Part shown: positions 7,982-13,439 of the stretch, piece by piece
Numbering within the stretch: the stretch's first letter is position 1
Layout: each line of letters begins with the position of its first letter
Origin: JBGTIS01 sp041745535
Lineage (GTDB): Bacteria > Bacteroidota > Bacteroidia > Cytophagales > Cyclobacteriaceae
Length of the DNA stretch: 13,439 nt
NCBI GenBank assembly: GCA_041745535.1
Contig: JBGTIS010000289.1
Span: forward strand, 1-13,439
Reading direction: 5' to 3'
Made by a program: the position numbers and the translations under genes
The notes under the pieces: generated by a model
Told to the model about the DNA's origin: nothing
The model's input: only the letters and a program-made list of their open reading frames with translations
The model's database searches: none

Positions 7982-8779
7982 ATGCCAGCCATCAAAACCA
8001 TTATTGTAGACGACGAGAAAGAGGCCCGGGAAGGGATCGCGCTATTACTTCAGAACGACGAGGAAATTGAAGTTAAGGCTATTTGTAAAAATGGCGTGGA
8101 AGCAGTTTCCAGTATCAACAGCGTTTGTCCTGACCTGGTATTTCTGGATATTCAAATGCCGGTAGTAAATGGTTTTCAGGTACTTAATAGTTTGCTGGTA
8201 CCCATCCTGCCTGCCATTATCTTTGTAACCGCCTACGACCAGTATACCCTGAAAGCTTTTGAGGTACATGCGGTAGATTACCTCCTGAAACCTTTTACCG
8301 ATGACCGCTTCTACGCGTCGTTGGCATATGCCAAACAACAAATCGGAAACAGGAAGGGGAAGGAAGCTGAACTTCGCCTTAAAAAACTTGTCCAATCGCG
8401 GCACAGGCACGAAGAAACAACGCTGGTAAAAGAATCCGTACCTAATAAAAAAATAGTAAAGAGCCGTTTGGTGGTGAAGGCAGATGGCAGGGTACATTTT
8501 TTACCACTTTCTGAAATTATATGGGTGGAAGCGTATGACTATTACATCAAAATACATGTAAAAGACCGGTTTTATCTGGTGCGCGATAGTTTAAAAAATA
8601 TGGAGGAAAGCTTACCGGAACAGCAATTTATCAGGATTCATAAATCCAGTATAATTAATGTGGATTATCTTAAGCAGATTCATCCTAATGTAAGTGGGGA
8701 GTATGAAATTCAATTGGCAACCGGCCCGCGTTTAAAAGTAAGTCGAAACTATAAAGACAGACTGAAAGGAATAATTTGA
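7982..8779 (+). CDS. LytTR-family response regulator (partner of the upstream kinase)
   Basis: This 265-aa DNA-binding response regulator has two domains. The receiver domain (about 1-125) has the acidic pair Asp10/Asp11, the phosphoacceptor Asp56 in FLDIQMP, the switch Thr83 in FVTAYDQY, and Lys103 in YLLKPF, so all catalytic residues are present. A charged linker (about 122-158, many Lys/Arg/Glu) leads to the LytTR DNA-binding domain (about 160-263), with the hallmarks IIWVEAYDYYIKIH, FIRIHKSSIINVDYL and LKVSRNYKDRL. LytTR proteins usually bind pairs of direct repeats upstream of target genes. It lies 69 bp after the LytS-type kinase and is very likely co-transcribed with it. The ATG at 7982 is the only sensible start, since the receiver domain begins within five residues. 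Confidence 0.96.
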   Translation: MPAIKTIIVDDEKEAREGIALLLQNDEEIEVKAICKNGVEAVSSINSVCPDLVFLDIQMPVVNGFQVLNSLLVPILPAIIFVTAYDQYTLKAFEVHAVDYLLKPFTDDRFYASLAYAKQQIGNRKGKEAELRLKKLVQSRHRHEETTLVKESVPNKKIVKSRLVVKADGRVHFLPLSEIIWVEAYDYYIKIHVKDRFYLVRDSLKNMEESLPEQQFIRIHKSSIINVDYLKQIHPNVSGEYEIQLATGPRLKVSRNYKDRLKGII

Positions 8780-8976
8780 ATTAAATTACCGTAAATAATA
8801 ACTGGCAGAAATCTTTGTTTCAACAATTTTACTGACAATCAGGTTATTAGCAGTATGTCGGAATTGCGGCGATAATTTAGAATTTCGGAAAAAGCGCGCG
8901 CAAATAAATTAAGAAGGAACTTTGAATTAAACCGATTATAGCTGAGGTAATTAATAAATTTTTTGATAGTGTAAAA
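8780..8976. other. Intergenic region upstream of the TPR gene
   Basis: These 197 bp hold no convincing ORF on either strand. TAATAAC (8796-8802) and GTTATTA (8843-8849) form a widely spaced 7-bp dyad, and TTGTT-TC-AACAA (8815-8826) a tight one. GAACTTTG (8917-8924) is one base from the TAnnTTTG -7 consensus. The promoter of the TPR gene is probably here, but I cannot place it. Confidence 0.3.
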
Positions 8977-9669
8977 ATGACGATTGAGGAGAAATACCAA
9001 AAAGGCATGTATAACTGTAAAAACGAAGATTATACAGCGGCCCTGCAGCAATTTAAGGAGGTGTTAATACAGCAGCCTGATCATACCGGGAGTTTATATG
9101 GCAGTGCTTTGGCTCATTTTAAGTTACGGCATCTGGAAAAGGCTATTCTTCAATTCAACAGCCTGATCAAACTAACGCCTGATAATGCCAGCTTTTTAAG
9201 TGAAAGGGGGGTAGCCTACCACCTGGCTGGCAACAATCAGGCAGCGATGCGGGATTTTGACGAGGCCGTAATTCTGGAGCCTGAAAATTCGTACCGGTAT
9301 GCCAGCAGGGCGTTTATCAAAGATAAAACGCGGGATTTTGAAGGCGCGATTGCCGATTATACCAGGGCAGTTGAACTAGACCCCGAAGACGCGATTGCTT
9401 ACAACAACCTGGGTTTGGTACAGGAAAAGCTGGGGTACCGCGAAATGGCCGGAAAAAATTTCAGCAGGGCTGATAATTTGGGAGGCAATAAACAGAGGCA
9501 AACACCAGCGCTTACTGAAGCCGGGGTTGCTCAACCGGCCGCACAAAAAGCCGATGCGGTAAATGCCGGCGGTTATTGGAAAATATTGCAAAATGTTTTT
9601 ACTTCAAAAAGTGAATTTAAAGGTTTCATCCAGTTTGTGAAGCATCTGGTAAAAGATAAAAAATTCTGA
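8977..9669 (+). CDS. Tetratricopeptide-repeat protein with conserved basic tail
   Basis: This 230-aa protein has no signal peptide or membrane segment and is predicted to be cytoplasmic. Residues about 3-165 form four to five consecutive 34-residue TPRs, visible from the pattern of A/G at helix packing positions and the repeated x-P-(D/E) turns (QQPDH, LTPDN, LEPEN, LDPED). TPRs act as protein-binding scaffolds, and the partner is unknown. A low-complexity Ala/Gln/Pro linker (about 175-197) joins them to an aromatic and lysine-rich tail, from GGYWKILQNVF to FVKHLVKDKKF. This tail resembles one I recall from other Bacteroidota TPR proteins, so it may be a conserved interaction motif. The ATG at 8977 is preceded by an A-rich stretch only. 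It is separated by 197 bp from the two-component pair, so co-regulation is possible but not shown. Confidence 0.9.
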   Translation: MTIEEKYQKGMYNCKNEDYTAALQQFKEVLIQQPDHTGSLYGSALAHFKLRHLEKAILQFNSLIKLTPDNASFLSERGVAYHLAGNNQAAMRDFDEAVILEPENSYRYASRAFIKDKTRDFEGAIADYTRAVELDPEDAIAYNNLGLVQEKLGYREMAGKNFSRADNLGGNKQRQTPALTEAGVAQPAAQKADAVNAGGYWKILQNVFTSKSEFKGFIQFVKHLVKDKKF

Positions 9670-9713
9670 TACGTTTAAAAGAGCAGGCCCTTTAAAATTT
9701 TTTTATCAGAATT
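9662..9713 (+). terminator. Nested hairpin at the end of the TPR gene
   Basis: AATTCTGATA (9662-9671) and TATCAGAATT (9704-9713) are perfect 10-bp reverse complements; the left arm contains the TPR gene's TGA stop (9667-9669). Inside is a second, weaker stem: TTT-A-AAAG (9674-9681) against CTTT-A-AAA (9690-9697), with one A/A mismatch, directly followed by seven T (9698-9704). The inner stem plus T run looks like an intrinsic terminator. The outer arms could stabilise it or act on the opposite strand. Confidence 0.5.
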
Positions 9714-9763
9714 GGGAATTTAAAGGTCTGTTTTTTGCTTATAATATTAAAAATGATAAACAG

Positions 9764-10087
9764 GTGTCTGTAGATATATTTTTTGTTTCCATCGCCGTAC
9801 TTTTTTTTCAGTATATAGCTGTGCTAATATTCATCACCTTAGCACCCCGCTGGCCATCCAACCGGCCTTTGGGATTTTATATAATGGCTTCAATTATAGG
9901 CACCATTGGATTTACTTCTTTGGTATTCCTAATAAAATTTTATTTTAACTATACTTTTATTAGCATCGATTTTAAGATGGCAAGAAATTGTATGGGTCTT
10001 ATCTTTTTTCTTCTGATTTGTAAAATATATGGTCTTATGCCCCTGGAGTTTATGATCAAGCACCTCGATTTACGAATCAGAGGTTAA
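9764..10087 (+). CDS. Small three-helix membrane protein, hypothetical
   Basis: This is a predicted 107-aa protein that I do not recognise. It has three hydrophobic segments at about residues 5-27, 36-60 and 74-94, with a basic end (KHLDLRIRG). It has no signal-peptide cleavage site or known motif. The start is uncertain: the frame is open back to 9653, contains no ATG upstream, and the first usable start is GTG at 9764. The first in-frame ATG would be residue 41 and would remove the first helix. Base composition is AT-rich, unlike the genes at the left end of the window. It lies downstream of a likely terminator and 344 bp upstream of an orphan LytTR regulator on the same strand. It may be a real small membrane protein or a lineage-specific ORF. 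It recalls, only by size and location, the membrane inhibitors of some LytTR regulatory systems. Confidence 0.55.
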   Translation: MSVDIFFVSIAVLFFQYIAVLIFITLAPRWPSNRPLGFYIMASIIGTIGFTSLVFLIKFYFNYTFISIDFKMARNCMGLIFFLLICKIYGLMPLEFMIKHLDLRIRG

Positions 10088-10431
10088 TTTGCCATTTTTT
10101 TACCCCTAATTTTAAATTTTTTTTGTTTACTATTTGTAAACCATATAAATTTCAGTAAGCAACCTGTCTTGAAAATTATAATTGGTTTATTAATTAGCGT
10201 TAAAATATATTTTTTACAAAAAAATATGAGGGCATAAAAGAATAATAGTACCCTTAAGGAAAATTCTTGCAAAGAATAAATGAAATTACAAAAAAAATTT
10301 GTTAGTTGATGATGAATAATTTGAGTGAAAAACTTCTGAAAAGGAATAGTTTTTAAATTCATTTGCTTCTTCATAAATTAGTAGGTTTTCGTGAAATAAA
10401 TCAGCCTGAAATCAGCAAATAGTACAATTTT
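10088..10431. other. 344-bp AT-rich non-coding region upstream of an orphan LytTR gene
   Basis: There is no credible gene here: the only ORF of length (minus strand, 10084-10374) is a Phe/Lys/Ile-rich artefact of AT composition. Visible structure is as follows: GTTTAC-TATTT-GTAAAC (10125-10141), a perfect 6-bp dyad; the 8-bp palindrome CCTTAAGG (10252-10259); ATTCTT-GCA-AAGAAT (10263-10277), a perfect dyad; and a 9-bp direct repeat AAAGAATAA at 10237-10245 and 10271-10279, 34 bp apart. The promoter of the downstream regulator is presumably here, but no exact TAnnTTTG element was found. Confidence 0.4.
10237..10279 (+). repeat. Direct and inverted repeats, candidate regulator site
   Basis: AAAGAATAA occurs at 10237-10245 and 10271-10279. 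ATTCTT (10263-10268) is the inverse of the AAGAAT core of both copies. The 34-bp period is about three helical turns, so both copies would face the same side of the DNA. The location, 153-195 bp before the LytTR gene, would suit autoregulation, but the sequence is AT-rich and the repeat short. Confidence 0.25.
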
Positions 10432-11139
10432 ATGAATTACAAATTAAGATGCATTGTTGTTGACGACGATGCGGTATCTTTAAAAATTTTGGAAGGATTT
10501 ATCAATAAAACAGAGTTTTTACATTCGGTTGGATTTTTTGAAAGTGCTCTGGAAGCTTCAGAAGCGTTAGAAGGTTTAGAAGTAGACCTTATTTTACTGG
10601 ATATTGAAATGCCCGGCATGACGGGATTAGAGTTTATAGGCATACTCGAAAAACGCCCTCAGATTATTTTCATCAGCCTTAACCAGCAATACGCATTAGA
10701 TGCCTTTCAGTATGATGTTACCGACTACCTGTTAAAACCCTTCTCTTACGAACGATTTTTAAAAGCAACCTACAAAGCCTGGAAAAATCTGATTAAAAAC
10801 AAGTCCTTTTCCGAAACCAGTAATTTGTTTCATAATATTTTTATTAAAATTGATTCGCTGTTAATCAGTCTTAATCTGCAGGATATCTATTTTATAGAAG
10901 CCTTTGGCGATTACGTAAGAATAAAAACACCGGACAACTCCTATACTGTTTACTCAACTTTGAAAACGGTAGAAGAAAAATTACCTGCCAAAGATTTTGT
11001 CAGGATACATCGCTCCTATATTGTGCGGGTAGACAAAATAAAGCATATCGGCGCGAATCAACTGGAAGTGTTAGGAAAAGCACTGCCTATTGGCAATATC
11101 TTTAAGAAAGATCTGATGGACCGGATCACAACACTTTGA
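10432..11139 (+). CDS. Orphan LytTR-family response regulator
   Basis: This 235-aa protein has a receiver domain (about 1-120) and a LytTR DNA-binding domain (about 134-235). The receiver has the acidic cluster Asp11-Asp13, phosphoacceptor Asp57 in LLDIEMPG, Ser82 in place of the switch Thr (FISLNQQY), and Lys102 in YLLKPF, so it should be phosphorylatable. The LytTR part shows IYFIEAFGDYVRIK, FVRIHRSYIVRVDKI and a C-terminal LPIGNIFKKDLM. It differs from the other regulator in the window by a shorter linker. No kinase gene is adjacent. It could receive phosphate from the kinase at 6809-7912 or from an unlinked one. Its codons are visibly more AT-rich than those of the left-hand genes (19 G+C in 10441-10500, against 32 in 121-180). 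It converges with the DUF5686 gene, leaving 32 bp between stop codons. Confidence 0.94.
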   Translation: MNYKLRCIVVDDDAVSLKILEGFINKTEFLHSVGFFESALEASEALEGLEVDLILLDIEMPGMTGLEFIGILEKRPQIIFISLNQQYALDAFQYDVTDYLLKPFSYERFLKATYKAWKNLIKNKSFSETSNLFHNIFIKIDSLLISLNLQDIYFIEAFGDYVRIKTPDNSYTVYSTLKTVEEKLPAKDFVRIHRSYIVRVDKIKHIGANQLEVLGKALPIGNIFKKDLMDRITTL

Positions 11140-11171
11140 TGCCACCTGATTATATTTAAAAGGTTGATTTA

Positions 11172-13439
11172 CTAAAGAATTACCTGGAAAGAAATTTTGA
11201 TGGTGAATTTACTCACCTCAGGATTATCCAGATAAGTAAGTCGGTGGAAAGCATCGATGCGGCCTACTTTAAAGATATTTTCAATACCATATCCCAGTTC
11301 TATGAAAGGCTTTCCCTTATCCAGATAGCCAAATCCAGGAATTGGTTCTCCGTCACTGTTTGTTTCTGCTATTATGTCCCGGTTTTCCTGGCGGGTACTG
11401 CCATATAATACGTTAGCGTTGGCAACCATCCGCCACTTAAGTCTGCGCATCAGGGGAATACGGTTCAGGATAAAGCCATCAAAACTATGCTGGTATTGTA
11501 AAGACGCATAGCTGTCGCTTACAAACTCGAAGAATTGCATGGTATTAAAAGCGACGTTGGTGTAAAACAAAGATTCGTTTCCAATATGGACTTTTAGAAG
11601 CGGGTAGGGGAGTTGGTTGAAGATATGCCCCCCCCTTATGTTGTAAGTAGAAGTTCCAAAGAAACCCATTTTTAAGTCCTGTTTGATGTTACCTTCCAAC
11701 TTATGATAGTTAAAATCGCTGCCAAAAACATTCTGCACGCCAAGGGTATATTTAACTGTAAAAACAGGCCAGATATTCAGACCTACGTTCAGCCTGTCGT
11801 TCCAGTATTCCACATATTTTTCATCCCTGGCAAACCGGGTGGTAAAAGAAATTTCAGTAGTGGTATAGTTTTCGCCAATTTGAGAATTTACATCAGAAGG
11901 ATCTTTCCTGTAGGCAAAATCGAATAAGGGGTCAAAATTCTTATGAGTTATCGATACTGTTTCTGTAAAGCCTTTATTGAGCGCGGATTTTACGGAAAGA
12001 TAATTTTGTGTTAACCAGTAAGGGCGTACCAAATTACCAAAGCGAGTAAAGGAATAAAATATCGCGTTATCGTCGCTAAGCTCAGAAGCCTGAATACCTA
12101 ACTGGTCAATATCACGGCTATGGCCTGCGGAAAATTGTGTCCAGGGTTTTCGCGACAAAATATAATCAAGTGAACCACCATATTTAAAACGATTATCTTT
12201 GGTGCCATATGCCCCATATCCTTTGATAATCCATTTTTTGCTGAAATACGGATTGGTACGGAAACCCAGGCGAAAACGATGCCCTTCAATATTATTAAAG
12301 GCATAGGTATATAAATAAGGGCCTACATCCACTTTTCCAACGGTTTTATAGCCATTGATAAGGATATCGAGCAATTCAACATAGGTTTTTACTATGGGAA
12401 TATGGTTGATAGTATCAATCATAGCCCGCACCTGCAAATCAGTTGTGGTTAGGGGGTCATGTCGGTGTTCCTCCCAAAATCCTTTACTTTCCAGTTGGGC
12501 ATCTTCGGCAACTTCTACGAATGTTTCGTAAAACTTGGCTTCCTTTTCTTCGGTTACCTGAACATCACGGTTAGAGATATAAGTTTTAGCCAGCATGCCC
12601 GGAAAGTTTTTCAGGGCTTTGATATCCATCAATATCCGGGTTTTGGAAGGAACCCAGGATCCGGTATTAGTTTTGGTTAATTCCTGCTGAATTTTGATTT
12701 TGTTGATGAAATTCAGGTTGGCGTCTTTGTCTACGGTAAGGTCAAGCCGTTTAAGCGCATATTCATTTTTGGTAATCCAGATGGTTCCGGCAAAAGCCAG
12801 GTCCTGTTTGCTCTTTTTATAAATATCCAGTCGATAGCAATAGTCATTATCAATCATCAGGCTGTCCGACAGTTCATAATCATAATAAATCCGGCCTGAT
12901 GCGGCAATAGGAGATACAAAATCCTTATACATCAGGGTTACCCAGTTACGGTAAAAATTAAAATCCTGTAAGGAGTTGCCTACAATTTGGGTTAACAGGG
13001 TATTATTATCCAGTCCGACGCCATTTACCTTGGTTTTAAAAATATTCTCCCGCTTCACTTCAGGATTGTTTTTCTGATAAACCGTAGACAATGTTTCGGA
13101 AATAAAAACCGGTACAATGGGTTCTCCTTCATCATTATTGATCTGCTTCAGGCTATCAATTACGCGGAATATTTTCCGCAAGGCAAAGCTTTTCTTTAAT
13201 TTTTCATCTACATCGTGTACATCTACCTCAAGTTTGGTATAACTTTCATATTGGTAGGCGGTTAAATTTCTTTTATCATTCGTCTCTTTGTTTTTCTGAA
13301 CCCTGCGTAAAATTTCAAAAGCAGGATTTTCACCAGCCTTTACTACCACTTCCTGTAGATTTATCGTTTCGGGGGTAAGCTGAAAATTTATGGTTTGGGA
13401 AACACCATGTTCCAGGGCTTTTTCCCGGGTGGCATATCC
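11172..13439 (-). CDS. DUF5686 / CarboxypepD_reg-like outer-membrane protein, 5' truncated by window edge
   Basis: The 755 visible residues belong to a DUF5686 protein with a preceding carboxypeptidase-regulatory-like domain. The reading frame continues to the window edge without a start: GYATREKALEHG, then INFQLTPETINLQEVVVKAG. This is the end of the beta-sandwich and the usual LQEVVV junction. A GTG at 13349 is therefore an internal codon, not the start; the signal peptide and most of the sandwich domain lie outside. The DUF5686 part follows (FEILRRVQKNKE, an LTAYQYESYTKLEV segment, FVSPIAASGRIYYDY). The C-terminal half, from about residue 370, alternates polar and hydrophobic residues with many Tyr/Phe/Arg, like an outer-membrane beta-barrel. 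These proteins are common in Bacteroidota, and their function is not established. The stop is TAG at 11174-11172. Confidence 0.92.
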   Translation of the reverse strand, partial: GYATREKALEHGVSQTINFQLTPETINLQEVVVKAGENPAFEILRRVQKNKETNDKRNLTAYQYESYTKLEVDVHDVDEKLKKSFALRKIFRVIDSLKQINNDEGEPIVPVFISETLSTVYQKNNPEVKRENIFKTKVNGVGLDNNTLLTQIVGNSLQDFNFYRNWVTLMYKDFVSPIAASGRIYYDYELSDSLMIDNDYCYRLDIYKKSKQDLAFAGTIWITKNEYALKRLDLTVDKDANLNFINKIKIQQELTKTNTGSWVPSKTRILMDIKALKNFPGMLAKTYISNRDVQVTEEKEAKFYETFVEVAEDAQLESKGFWEEHRHDPLTTTDLQVRAMIDTINHIPIVKTYVELLDILINGYKTVGKVDVGPYLYTYAFNNIEGHRFRLGFRTNPYFSKKWIIKGYGAYGTKDNRFKYGGSLDYILSRKPWTQFSAGHSRDIDQLGIQASELSDDNAIFYSFTRFGNLVRPYWLTQNYLSVKSALNKGFTETVSITHKNFDPLFDFAYRKDPSDVNSQIGENYTTTEISFTTRFARDEKYVEYWNDRLNVGLNIWPVFTVKYTLGVQNVFGSDFNYHKLEGNIKQDLKMGFFGTSTYNIRGGHIFNQLPYPLLKVHIGNESLFYTNVAFNTMQFFEFVSDSYASLQYQHSFDGFILNRIPLMRRLKWRMVANANVLYGSTRQENRDIIAETNSDGEPIPGFGYLDKGKPFIELGYGIENIFKVGRIDAFHRLTYLDNPEVSKFTIKISFQVIL

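Noticed and set aside
8045..8497. 150-codon minus-strand ORF across the first LytTR regulator
   Set aside because: Antisense to the receiver domain and rich in Phe/Tyr/Cys, as expected from a reverse reading of this gene.
10084..10374. 96-codon minus-strand ORF in the AT-rich gap
   Set aside because: Lys/Phe/Ile-dominated translation explained by poly-A/T tracts; no motif, no start context.
11140..11171. Possible bidirectional terminator between the convergent genes
   Set aside because: Only ACCT/AGGT 4-bp arms with a long AT loop; too weak to call.
13347..13349. GTG as the start of the DUF5686 gene
   Set aside because: The frame continues to the window edge and the upstream residues complete the carboxypeptidase-regulatory-like domain junction.
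1..13439. Defence island, CRISPR, mobile element or biosynthetic cluster
   Set aside because: No array, transposase, integrase, effector or cluster enzyme is seen; the SNF2 ATPase and LytTR regulators alone do not support such a claim.

Overview
The window looks like chromosomal DNA of a Bacteroidota bacterium, probably in the Cytophagales/Chitinophagales range. The grounds are the gene families present: DUF2911, DUF5686 with a CarboxypepD_reg-like domain, LytS-type kinase with LytTR regulators, and a SWIM-SNF2 helicase. AT-rich gene starts without Shine-Dalgarno sequences and a few TAnnTTTG-like -7 elements agree with this. I see no rRNA, tRNA, CRISPR, transposase, phage or toxin-antitoxin gene. 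The order appears to be ordinary chromosomal housekeeping and regulation.

Layout. (1) 28-1179 (+): an exported DUF2911 protein with a C-terminal TPR-like helical part, converging on (2) 1188-4715 (-): an 1175-aa SNF2-family ATPase with an N-terminal SWIM zinc finger. (3) A 217-bp divergent promoter region holds several short dyads. (4) 4933-6687 (+): a 584-aa metallophosphoesterase whose motifs resemble those of purple acid phosphatases, with a C-terminal membrane region. (5) 6809-7912 and 7982-8779 (+): a LytS-type sensor histidine kinase and its LytTR response regulator, with a perfect 8-bp inverted repeat at the kinase stop codon. (6) 8977-9669 (+): a TPR protein whose stop codon lies inside a 10-bp inverted repeat, which may be a terminator. 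(7) 9764-10087 (+): a 107-aa three-helix membrane protein with a probable GTG start. (8) 10088-10431: a 344-bp AT-rich non-coding stretch with short repeats. (9) 10432-11139 (+): a second LytTR response regulator with no adjacent kinase. (10) 11172-13439 (-): an outer-membrane DUF5686 protein whose 5' end lies beyond the window.

How the genes work together. The only clear functional unit is the kinase/regulator pair: the membrane kinase should phosphorylate Asp56 of the 265-aa regulator, which then binds DNA through its LytTR domain. The second, orphan LytTR regulator lies 1.65 kb downstream, beyond a TPR gene and a small membrane protein, and may receive signals from the same kinase or from another one. 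The phosphoesterase, helicase and envelope proteins show no evident pathway link to the regulators. I find no convincing new multi-gene system. The items most worth a second look are the orphan LytTR regulator with its upstream membrane protein and structured leader, the membrane-anchored PAP-like phosphoesterase, and the hairpins at 7908-7933 and 9662-9713.
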